Of a stretch of 64,000 nt of DNA, positions 48,057 to 59,418 are shown piece after piece; position 1 is the stretch's first letter; every line of letters begins with the position of its first letter. The position numbers were made by a program, and so were the translations under genes. This DNA comes from Ooceraea biroi. Taxonomy: Eukaryota; Arthropoda; Insecta; Hymenoptera; Formicidae. The notes below the pieces were generated by a model, which was given only the letters and a program-made list of their open reading frames with translations, was not told the DNA's origin and made no database searches. The stretch covers positions 16,182,001-16,246,000 of the forward strand of contig NC_039510.1 of the NCBI RefSeq assembly GCF_003672135.1. Reading direction: 5' to 3'.

Positions 48057-50879
48057 TGTTTATTTGCACCCTGGGACTAGTCCCCTCAGGCGCTCAACCA
48101 GCAAAAAATACAAAGCAAATGAAAAGAGTACAATAAGACTCAATTACCGTAGATACATGACACAAATTATACATCGCTTTACATAAAAAAAAAAAATAGT
48201 ATAAAATAAAAATAATATAAAAGACAGAAAGAGGAAAAGTGTAGAAATGATTTATTCCACAAAATATATTTCTTTATAGTTGATGGATAGAATCACATAA
48301 TTATAAAGGAAATTATTTCTATTATTTTCTTTTCATGAAATTATTTCTATTACACAGTCTCTTTATACAAGCTTTATAAAAATATAATTATTAAAGTGTT
48401 TGACGATATGTTTCATCAACATTTCTCACACAAAATAAAAGTTATTTATAAACATGCATCAGTAAATCAGTTTAGAAATTTATCGAATATCACAGTCGAG
48501 ACTATATGTAATTGCTCAAAGGTTTTCTATCAAAGTCTCAAAGTTTTCTCCTTTTCTTTAGTCCTCTTGGTACAAGAGATAGACATAGCCATATTTTGCA
48601 TTCTATGTAAAATATTTCCTACCTTGTTTAACTTCTTCATCTATATCTTCAGCATAGTGTTGTGTCACACAAATTCTTTTTGATCGTCTCCTTCTTGGGA
48701 CGATCGTATCAGCACTTGTCTGATTCTCATTTTTAATTTTATTCTCATTATTAAGATTATTTTTAGTATCAGATTTTTCAGTACTTAATAACATGGCTTG
48801 TAATATAGAGGGTGTGTTATCATCTATTATTTCGATTACAGAATTATTATCACGATCTTCGCTCATTAATTCTCTTATGCCTTTTACATTGAACGAATTT
48901 TGATTTTGCATTAATGAAGTACTCGTTTCTTTTTGCATGGACTTTGCCTCTGACGTATCTTTGTTTTGTGGTACATGTTTATCTTCTTGATTTCCATTTT
49001 TATTTTTCACATGTTCAATAGGGTCTTGCAGATTTGATGAATCATTAATATTATTCGGTTTAACTAAATCCACAGAGTCTTGTTTATTATTAATTTTAGT
49101 AATGCTCGAGTGTTCTACAGAGTGATCATTTGCAGTAGTCTTATTGACTACTTTCTCAATTAAATTATCGTCATTACCGTTAGAATCAGTTGTAACAATG
49201 ATTAAGTTTTCGCTATTACAAATCTTATCTTTAATAGAATCCGGAACGGGATTATTACTGTTTACATTGTCCGACTTATTTTCTATGCAATTATTTGTGG
49301 AATTTGCTTCTTTACAATCATCATTTACTTCTTTTATATCATTTTCAATGCAATTTGCTTGTTCTGTATTGCATAGATCATTTTCCAGTATATTTATACA
49401 CAAGTTATCATTTTGTGAGCTTATATCTTTCTCAGCATTTGCACTGACTATTTCTGTAATGTTTAATTCTTTACTAGATTTAGAACTACACTTCTCACTA
49501 GATTCGGTAGCAGTCATATTGTTAATTTCGGAATTTTGTATATTATTTTCTATTAGTTTAGTTTCTGGTGTATATTCATCTGAGGGTAACGCTGAATTTT
49601 CCGGGGCCTTAATAGCTGTAACAGATTTTGATGATATGATCTATTTTTCTTTCCTTCCAATTTTGTTTTTCAAGTGGAAAACAATAGTAAGGAGCGATCG
49701 TATGAATCCAGTTTGCAAATGTTGATCAATGTTTTTTATGTCGTCACGAAAACCATTGGTTTAGTGATTAATATTAACTATGATTATTCTTCCATAAAGA
49801 CATTACCTGCTTTACACTTCTTTTGCACCGATTCTTCGACGTCAATCTTTGTAATTTCTTCCAGATTTTCTTTTAGACGTTGTTCTTCTTCTTTCTTCTT
49901 ATCTCCATCTGCAGATGATTGTTCTATAAAAACAAAATACAAGTTTCTAAACATATTGAGGAAAATACATGTCATTCATGTACATATTGATTTTTGCTGG
50001 CATTTTGCAAATCATATTATACATATATGTATATATTATTTATTTGCAAAATGCCAGTAAAAATCAATCTAATCTAATAAAACTAAACAAATCTAAATAT
50101 CTATTAAGGATGGCACATTAATAACAAAAATGTGTATAAGGTGCTGCTATTCCTTGCTATCCTTGAATATTTAAATATATTTTTTGTTACATACTATATA
50201 TATCACATATAACATTACAATGTAATATTACATTAATATATGATTGATACGTTCAGTTTTCTATCAATCTCTGGTGGCTTTCGTGTGCACATTCTGTTAA
50301 AACATGATCATGTGGACAGAAATTATTTACTGATACATCAGCTGTATTTTGCTTACTGGGAGACAGTTGTATTCTGGTATTATCTTCCCAGCAAACACAA
50401 AGTAACAGGTAATATACATGTTAGTTATAATTTCCCACTCAACAATGTAATTGTTACATAACACGTATGTTGTATTTATATTAATGAATGGGAAATTATA
50501 ACTAACATGTATATTACCCTGTTACTTTGTGTTTGCTGGGTTATTCTCATATTTCTATATGAATTAATTATCTTTTATTTATAAAAGAAAATTTATTTAT
50601 AAAAGATAATTACGTACCAGCTGTTTTATCTTGCGACTTAAATTCTGAAATATTTATGCTTGTTGTAATATCTTCTTGCTCAGCATCCTCATCATCAGAT
50701 AATCTTAAGCGCAAGCTATCATCAGACAACGCATCTTCATCATCACCTTCCTCCTCTCCGCCAAACAATAATTCATCCTCTTTTTCTTTCGACAGTTCAC
50801 TAATGTCAGTTCTGTTAAGAGTGGAGATCGTAGGGCTATCTTTTGAATTACATGCTGTCTCAGCTTGCGTATTCTCCAT
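44856..50879 (-). CDS. wde: Windei / ATF7IP (MCAF1), partner of the H3K9 methyltransferase SETDB1
   Basis: Nuclear chromatin factor that stabilises and localises SETDB1/eggless for H3K9 methylation and silencing. Fourteen exons: 50879-50618, 49923-49807, 49615-48623, 47884-47550, 47426-47166, 47102-46791, 46647-46506, 46363-46191, 46025-45933, 45791-45731, 45578-45508, 45420-45321, 45241-45072 and 44951-44856. Phases close to 1061 residues. The N-terminal 450 residues are acidic and Asn/Ser-rich. A basic stretch RRRRSKR is near 430; a coiled coil spans about 545-640 (the SETDB1-binding part in homologues). A SUMO-interacting motif IDLTDEEE is near 800. The C-terminal fibronectin III domain (about 940-1061) includes GIVLSWN, ASYQLYAYQE, LWKKVGDVRALPLPMACTL and YHFAVRAVD. 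Exon 8 has a tandem acceptor tagcag. Least certain is the exon 5 acceptor (ttaag at 47427), which lacks a pyrimidine tract. Confidence 0.94.
48032..48056. repeat. (GA)n microsatellite in a windei intron
   Basis: GA-dinucleotide run followed by repeat-like sequence (TTTGCACCCTGGGACTAG onward, to about 48240) that ends in A-rich DNA and may be the 3' end of a SINE or LINE; not identified. Confidence 0.6.
49987..50067. repeat. Near-perfect 26-base-arm hairpin in a windei intron
   Basis: Arms TTGATTTTTGCTGGCATTTT and its inverse with one mismatch, TA-rich loop. Hairpin-type MITE or potential small-RNA precursor. Confidence 0.65.
50387..50540. mobile_element. MITE with about 50-base inverted repeats in a windei intron
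   Basis: Ends CCCAGCAAACACAAAGTAAC and its exact inverse, with arms nearly identical for about 50 bases around a 45-base spacer. No coding capacity. Confidence 0.75.
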
Positions 50880-52080
50880 TATCAAATTGGACGTCACAAC
50901 AGTCCCGTTTAACTAGTCAATTAAACGTTTCCCAATCTACAATTAAATAAAAACTACTTAAAATATGCAGCATACATTCGACCACGCAGTCTGTCAAATG
51001 GCACGTTTATCTACACCATTGCAAGAATAGATTATATTTAAAATATTATACATACAACAATCATACTCAATATATAAAGTACTGTTATGGCACATTGTCA
51101 GTGATAAGTTAAAGGTATTTTATTTAATAAATTAACAAATTGATGTAGTTATGTTGATCTTTATTACCATAATCTTTACAATCATAGAATATCACTCACA
51201 TTTATTCAAGATTATTTCAGAATGTGTTATTAACGACATTCACGATGTAGATAATTACAATATATTTTTAAAAAACGATAAATAATTCACAAATGCAATT
51301 TAAAATTGCTAACTGATAAAGAAGTATCTAAAAGTTTGAGATCCCCATAAATAGTCGTCAAACAAAAGCAATATAAAGTGATTTTGATCGCACTTTTAAC
51401 TGTACGTTTCCAACCAAGAATGCAAATATCACGCGTATGATTAGACAGTAAACGTAATCGTTAATCGTATTAAATAATAACGAAGCATCGCGCGTTATTA
51501 AATAATAACGAAACATCGCGCGCACAGTTGGCCAGACGCCAACCGTATAAAACTGGTGCATTAGGGATGAAGAACTCCCTCTACTATGTAGGTACATATC
51601 TAAATATAGATAACCTGCATAACTTTATTCCTGTATAAATCGTAATCAATAACTTTTTACGCATTCATGTACTATTCTTGAGTGTAACAAACCGGAGTCG
51701 AAAAAGAATTCTTTTCCGTGCGAATTTAAAGTAATTACCATTTTTAGAAAAGAAAATGCACAACGAGTGAAAAGTTTTAATAGTCAAAATATTTATTCTG
51801 AAGCCAGTATCCCGTTCCAAAAATTTCTTTGATTAAAGTCGACGAAAAAGCTCGTCATCTAAAATTGGCTCTTTGCTCTTTCTACCCCCCTCCCTCTTTC
51901 TAAACTTCCCCCTCTCCCCAAGTGCGTATAGTATATTTAATGTATCCTCCTTCTTTTATCATAAACGTCTGTTGTCTCTTTCGAACATTTCTCATTATTA
52001 TTTAACGTTCCAATGCACGCTGTGTTATCGTTTTTTGATATCGATTTATAGATATCGGCCATGAAAACAAAAAAAGATTA
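50880..52080. other. windei upstream region
   Basis: It should include the windei promoter and leader. AT-rich with a short GC-rich patch near 51480-51560 holding a duplicated GTTATTAAATAATAACGAA unit. No other gene is supported. Confidence 0.45.
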
Positions 52081-53000
52081 GCGTTCTAGCTGACGTGAAC
52101 TGTACACACATACGTGCGCGCGCGCGCAAACACGCCTCTCATTCTGGATCGATGGCCACGTGAGGTCACTACTTCGTTGGACGTGTGATTGACGCATAAG
52201 TTCGCCCCGTTTCGATGAAACAGGAAGTTCTCGTGCTTATGACTCGACACGCAAGTAGATCGTCGCGGGACTCGTTCACGAAGACCGAGTAACGAGATCG
52301 GGGCCCGATTATAGGGGCCTGACCCATGGGTACGTCGAAACAAAAGATGGCGGACGAAAGATGCACTCTCCGCCGTGTAAGTGTCGTGCGACGACCGCGA
52401 GTGAAGATGCGCTTTACGTTTCGAGACGGAAAAGATATCTGGTTCATGTATTTTTGTCATAGCTTTGCCGGCGTGTTATCATTTTTGAGGACATTGGCGT
52501 TACTGTACGTGTAACTTTACACGGATCTAACAAGTGTAATATATCTAGGAAAAATCAAGGTTAAATTTAAGGTTCATCACCTTATAAGTGGATCGGTTAA
52601 AAGTGATTATTTCACGTTGGTGTTAAAATTTAGGAGAATAAAAAAAAGCGAGGAAAAGAGAATGCACGAACGAGATGGTCGCGAGGAATGTAACGCTCCA
52701 TCGAGATGTTCATTCGACACGAGACGGATGCGATAGAGCGAACAATCGCACCTTTAATCTAGCAGTTTAGCACAAAAACCGAACGATTACGGACTTCACA
52801 GACATACCGCTACCGTCATTCGCTGGTACGCGGATGCGAATTAAAGAAACCGCGCGAACTGGCCGCGACGTCAATGACAAGTTTACGCATCGAGCGTGCA
52901 GCACACTGTACTTAGGCCCCGAGACTCATTCCGAGGATGGCCGAACCTGCACGAACCGTGTTGCCCAGTACTGCGCAACGTGATTCGCGATTCGCTGCGC
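52081..53000. promoter_or_regulatory. CpG island, candidate promoter of an unplaced transcript
   Basis: GC-rich block with a CG-repeat tract near 52113-52126. Similar in scale to the other promoters in the window, but no gene with recognisable coding exons starts here. Confidence 0.5.
52347..52376 (+). CDS. Candidate first coding exon (MADERCTLRR) of an unknown gene
   Basis: ATG in a strong context (aaagATGGCGG) opens ten codons ending exactly at a strong donor, CCGT|gtaagt, phase 0. A possible next exon follows an acceptor, gtcatag, at about 52470 (phase-0 reading LCRRVIIFEDIGVTVRV) and stops after roughly 30 codons. No family is recognised. It may be a first exon whose partners lie beyond my reach, or a non-coding RNA leader. 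Confidence 0.3.
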
Positions 53001-55365
53001 AATAACGAAAATCTTATTTTTAACCAGTGCGGATCAACTATAGCGGCGATTATCCGCAAGTTTTGTCATCATATTTGTTTTTGTATCTTGTAGAAAAATC
53101 ACAAAAATATTGATATCAGCAAAATAATGATTTGCAATTACATTCCTTTTTTTTCTATCACGTGATACGAGTTTGCTTAATTTCCAGCACTTACATGATT
53201 TATCATATTTGAAATTGAATCGTATTCTTCTTCGAATATAAATTTAACGTCACAAGTCAATATTTATCATTTTATTGCACATTTTTGGCGTTATAATATA
53301 CATCACATATATTCAGTCCCATCGTGTGTATATTTTTCATTTACATCAGATGTAAACCAGATCAGATTCAACTTGCGATCAATTGTTCAATATTTAACAC
53401 AGTTTTGGTATTTGTGAGATTTTTCAGCAATCTCAGTTTCTTCATGAATTTATTTTATTGAGCGGTGATGAACAACCCCTCCCTTTTTGCTCGGGCAGCC
53501 AATAGCAGGAACGGTGGTGGGAGAAACGACACACTTCCGCGAGTTGCGTGACAATCGATTTTTTCGTCGGTTTACTTCGATTTGAAAATCCAATATTTCG
53601 TCATAATATAAAGTTTTCACTATTCCGATTGATTAATGTTTCTTTAATATTTAATTATATTCACACTTGCACACGTCATCCACTAGATTATTGGTACTGT
53701 TAGAGTAAATTCGTTTACTCTTAATCCAATAACCGGATTCTAATGTAACATCGAAATCAATAGACATTCGCATCAATTCGTCTCCGATTGGTTTCTAGTA
53801 ATCAAGTATAATCAGGACCGTCTTTAACACGGATAGTGCTCAATGTAAGGACACAAGTTTATACTTTTCCTCCCCTCTCTTTCCCAATATCGATTATTAT
53901 ACAATTTTCTAATAAATAACAAATAAAAAGAAATTTCAAACACAAATCAATTAAATCGAAGATGCAATGCATAAAGAATGCCATCAATCCAAGTCTGTAT
54001 CACAAAGAGTGTTCTATAATTTTGCATTTCTACGGAAATCTAGCTCCATAAAAATAAAAATAATAATAACATATTCTGCAATTATGTTTTACTTTGCGAA
54101 AAAAATATAGTGCCCTATATTCACTTATTGTTAGTGCAAATATTCATGAAGAATTAAATGATGAAAATGTTTTCCAACATTATCTCTCATTAAATGTTTT
54201 TAATTTCTAGAAATAAATTATTTTAAAGTATGTTATCAATCGTAAAATTTGCAAATCCTGAGTATTATTTCTCATTTCCTTCAAGTATATATTTGGTCGT
54301 GCTCATAGACACAAGAATTCACAGATAAACTCAACTTGACCTTGGCTTGCGATTGGCTGGATGACTTCATGTCACTATTAATAATCAAGAACTTACTTAA
54401 TTTTGATTTTTACTAAAATGTTACTTGAAAATATTTTTTAAATTAAGAAATATATATTTTAATGTAACACACATATTTAATATAAATATTATATAAATAT
54501 CACACTATAAATGTGTCATTTAAAATTTTTTTATCATAGAGATATTTTTAGACAAAATTATATAAAAGTTTTACAGCTTATCGTTTCTACCAAATTCTGA
54601 TAATTTATGAATAACGAAAGCTATGTATATTCGAAAATCATGATTCATCTAATACAATCAATGAGTATAATTAAAAGCAAAAATGATTAAGATTTGCTAA
54701 GAATTTAAAAAATTTAAAATTACCAAAAAAGAAATGAATGGATGTTTTCGAAGTAGTCAGTTGAACAAGTGGCGCCATCCGTTGCTATTTTTATTTTAAC
54801 GATGGATATTTTTATACGCGTACAAACAAGAGGATACTTTACAGACCAGAGTAACGAGAAACTTGGATTTTGTTATATTTTAATTACGTAATCTTTTTGC
54901 TTTAAAAAACAGAAGTTTACATTACGATAGATAATTATAACCTAATAGCACATCAATATAAAGTACAAGTAGCACTAAATGGATAGATACCGATATCTAG
55001 AGAAACTTGTAAAATATAAAATGATATAAATAATTTATTTATAACATGCGTGTTAGTAATTATCTCAAAAGATATCAAAATGTTTGGCAAATCGTTTAAA
55101 TTATTTATATCAAGATATGAATAAAACAAATACAAAGATAAAATGCAAAATACCGTGAGTTTACAATAAATAAAATATTCTACAGTAAAATTTTATAAAA
55201 ATATATATCAAGTTGAATTTAAAGTGCGTATATTAATGCATTCGGATCGATCAGTGTCATTTTTAGTCCCAGTATTACATATAGTGAACAATGAAGATAA
55301 CTTGTAACAGTTAAAATATAGGTTAAAATATAGGTTATGTGTGTGCGATAAAAAGTAATAAACGA
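53001..55365. other. AT-rich intergenic stretch
   Basis: No gene supported; only short chance frames. Confidence 0.5.
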
Positions 55366-55477
55366 AACAATGTTGTTTAGATAAGACCAAATTGTATAAC
55401 TAAAATTTCACAAATATGTTTACGTAATTTCGTGAAATTTTAGTTATACAATTTGGTCTTATCTAAACAACATTGTT
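55366..55477. repeat. 112-base near-perfect hairpin, 46-base arms
   Basis: The left arm begins AACAATGTTGTTTAGATAAG and the right arm is its reverse complement across about 46 bases, with a 20-base loop. Both strands therefore show the same short open frame start, explaining the mirrored frames here. A foldback MITE or a long-hairpin RNA source. Confidence 0.8.
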
Positions 55478-58400
55478 ACAAGTTATTGATTTTCATTACA
55501 CAAGAATCTATCTATAACGTGGGTAAATTATACTTATCGCATGCTAAACATTTTGTTTCGTTTAATCTTAAATCGACGAAATCATTCGGCATGCAGTTGA
55601 GAGGAAACAACAACAAAATGGCGAACAGAACGCTATCTAAAATGGTATCGTTACTAAAGCATCTCCATGGCAACAACAAAAGTAGCCGCAAATTTGGGCC
55701 TTATGGCCCAATTTTGACATGTTTTATTCGACGGAAGGCCGAATTATTTATATCATATTTATTTTAAGAAAATTAAATAAAAAATAGCTGAATTTGCAAA
55801 ACAAAAAAAATTAATTTTTTAGTTTTTTTTTACATACAACTTAAATCTCAACAAGATTAAGATCTGCAAAACCTAACTAAATACAGCATATAGTTATATA
55901 TATATAGTAAGAAAAATCGTGATAAAATTGTCGAGATGACAAACTCTGATTCCCATAGCGATTAGTTCTAAGCAATTGAACAAACTAGAATCTACATTAA
56001 GGTGCTAGAGTAATGCTGGCTGATGAACTCACGTTACGTTATTGCGCGAAAGATGTGGAAAAACTGGATGTAATGATGCATATACTTCTCAGCACGTGGA
56101 GAGAGGTTATATTTATGGTAAATATACCAGAAATGACCGTGCGCTTCTGATACTTGTCTATCGAGTAACTGCAACGTCGCAAGCTAAACAAGCGATATTG
56201 GCGACGTTGCCGGTTCTACTGCGACCGTTACTACACCTAATATTGTGCCACATTAACATCGCGAAATTCGACAAGATTATGCGAAAATGAAGATATATAT
56301 GGTTACCACGAAATTTAATGTAGATCGAAAGATCGAAATATGTGGCGATCTTAATGGTAAATCATAGGTAAACGCACATGTAAAAGTTATCGACGTAGAC
56401 ATCGTCACGCGTTTCAGGCGAGACCTTGTCACGCATGCGCCGTGCGTGCCTAAATCCTCCCATCAACAGTTGCAGCCAAACTGCGAGGTTGCTTCTTTTT
56501 TTTCTGCATCAGAGATTTTATGTTCGTACAAATATCCTTTTAATTGCTATAATTATGAACGCAGAAGCTGTTACGATCAACAATCGTCGATTTTGCGATT
56601 TTTGCAAACAAAAATGTCGAATCCGACGAGTATTGTTAATGTCTCGAGGTGCATTGTTGCAAGGAACTGTTATTGCCATTAAGTGCACGCCAACAAAGTA
56701 CATAATAGAAGATGTAATACAAAACGATATGTTTGTTAATCGGTATCAGTAGGTTAGGGAGGCTTTTGTTAGGCTTGCATGTGGCTACTATTGTATGTTG
56801 CTTTGAAACAATGATACGTCTTTCAAGTGGTACAATAATGTTATTACCATTCCACTTCCAGCATATGAGAGAATTTAAGAGCGTTGCTTTTTCCTGAAAC
56901 CATTTTGTTTTTCTGATTTGCAGCTATAGTGCGATGCTGTTGCATGTTATGGGGATTCTGTCCTGGTCTGTGATATAAATATTTTAACCACAGTTTTAGT
57001 AAAATTATATTAAGTATGATACATGGTGATATTAAGTATTACTTCATACAAGTTTTTAAAACAACAAATATTATCCTAACAGATATACAAGCGAACAATT
57101 ATTACAATATAAATAATTAGTACAATATAAAGAAAATCTATACATTTTGATAAGTACTTCTTCATTTGTTTATTAGTGATTAAAAAAATTAAGGGAGGCT
57201 AAGTACTTATTAATTTAATGGAACTGAGACATTAACAGATACATAAATTTAAAACAATCATAAACTGAAATGCACAAAAAAATCATAAAAGTAAAACTAT
57301 ATTCGAAATTTTTAATTATGCTCTTCTTGAGAGGAAACTCTTTTCTGTGAAGAGTGAGTGAAGAGAAATTATATACACATTATCATTTTTATAAATCAAA
57401 ATAAAAAAGCAATTCATCAAGAAAATGAGTTTTATTTCCTCAGAAAATGCATCATTAATATTAATGACAGTTTTATTTATAGCAAAATATTTAAGATATT
57501 ATATATATTCCATAAAATTTCATAAAATTCAATATTGATTATTCATCATGACTCATGAGATCTACAAAAGACATAAAATCCCTTAATTAATTCAATATCT
57601 ATATTTCCAAGAAACACAATTATATATAAAAAATTTTATCTAATCGGCTAACAGTCAGATTTCTAATTTTACATGATTTTGCACACTTCATAAACTATCA
57701 TAAAATTAATCGATTTGGATTATAAAATTTTAATATTTAAGATTTACATTTATTACTGAAGATATGCAGCAAAACTAACATATCATCTTATCTGCTTTTT
57801 TCAAGGCGCAAATTGTTTCTCGGACCAGATGCAATAAGTGGAAAAAGTTGAATAATTTGTATAGTTGAAGAACACGCCAATTGTATACAGTACAATAGTA
57901 TAATAATTGTATATAGTAGTAGGTGTATGTTGCATGTATGATGTGCATGTATGATGTTTGTATATGTGCATACATGCATGATAAGTAGATGTATATGATG
58001 AATATATAACAATTATATTTACTTGTGATATCTACTTGGAAAGGAATCTCAATCGATACTATATTGTTGATATCTTCAACAACCTTATTATAGGTATAGC
58101 ATGCTATAGGTATAGCAGTAGATATAAGCTATAATAGTAGATGGAAGGTATAGTAGTATCTACTCGTTCTTTCGTCTACTAGATCCTAACGATCGATACT
58201 GAACAAAGCGAGTGGGATATCTAACAAGTCAAGCGGAAACGATCGCAAGTGGCGGGAATTATAACTTGATATAACTTCGTTTTACTTCACGTATATAACT
58301 GATTTAATTTAGAAATTTTTGATTATATATTGTACATGTAGTATTATATATCGCTGTACATAAACTATTTCCATATTTTATTCGACATTTCTTAATTTGC

Positions 58401-58690
58401 TCTATATGAATTCTCTATATAATTTCTGTTCAAACAATACGTATGCATTTATCATTTTCAAATGGCACATATATGTTCAATAATATGTATTATGTAACAA
58501 AATTACAAATTTCATATTAAACTAACTTTACAATTATCATTAATAAAAAAAAAAACATTGAAATCTCCTTGTCTCTCTTTTCTCTCCTAGTTTCAAGAAA
58601 ATTCTCTCAAATTCTCAGGCTAAATTTAAATTAAATTTAAATAAGATTTAAATTCCGTCGATAAATAGCAATTGAACGAAGCAGTGTAAT
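55478..58690. other. AT-rich intergenic stretch with one small open frame
   Basis: The only item of note is a plus frame from ATG 56558 to a TAG at about 56752 (about 64 codons) with a C-x2-C-x3-C cluster (RFCDFCKQKC) and a basic stretch. No family is recognised and it may be chance. The rest is low-complexity DNA. Confidence 0.4.
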
Positions 58691-59418
58691 TTTGAAGAGG
58701 GGATTAGGCCGGCTTCACATGAACCACTGGTCGCGCGTTCGCGGCGACGTGTGTACGGTGCCGCAGGCGCGGCATCAACATCACGTTATTGGTCCAACGG
58801 TGATCGTTGCGCGCGGATGAATGGAGCTGCCGCGCGTCAGCGCGTACTTACGGCGGAGTCGGCTCGTAACTAGACGGGCGGGCCAATAAAAGCTGACGTG
58901 ACGCGCCGCGCCGCGCAGCAAGGAATAGAAAAACATACATACGAGCGATCCGAAAGGGCGAAAGCAGTCGCGCGCGGGGGTGGTGGAGATGCCGCAGTGA
59001 ATCGCAGCGAATAATAAAGGGCAAAATTGCGGGGACAAAAAGGGCGATGCGCGCGGATCACAGGTCGGCGAGGTGCACGGGCTCGCGGTTGGGCGCGGGG
59101 TATGCCGCGTGATAACTTTCACTCGACGAGCGAGGCCGACAGGCGGTAGAGAGGAAACCGATCCTCCTCTCCGTGCGGGATTCCTGCGTCGCTTTTCCGG
59201 AAGAGAGCATCGCGCCGACGAGTGGGCTCGCGGTGCGCGCGGGGCTGCGGGTTTTTCTCGCGCGGGTCGCGTAACACGGCGCCGTGGCTGCGTCCGCATG
59301 CGTAATAATTGTCTCCGTTTCGCGACGGGCCGATCGAAATACATTGTCCGACCGAAGAGCACTCTCGGGGTACTCGGCGAAGGAAGGGAAGTTGCTGTAA
59401 TGGCCGCCGTGTCATGAA
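58691..59418 (+). promoter_or_regulatory. CpG island promoter and leader of striatin
   Basis: Strongly CpG-rich block directly upstream of the striatin start. Just before the coding ATG a two-codon uORF (ATG AAA TGA at 59414-59422) overlaps the ATG at 59419. The long minus frames here (58781-59452, 59119-59712) are Arg/Pro-rich composition artefacts. Confidence 0.65.

Noticed and set aside
49144..49725. 193-codon plus-strand frame opposite windei exon 3
   Set aside because: Exact antisense shadow of the Asn/Ser-rich windei exon.
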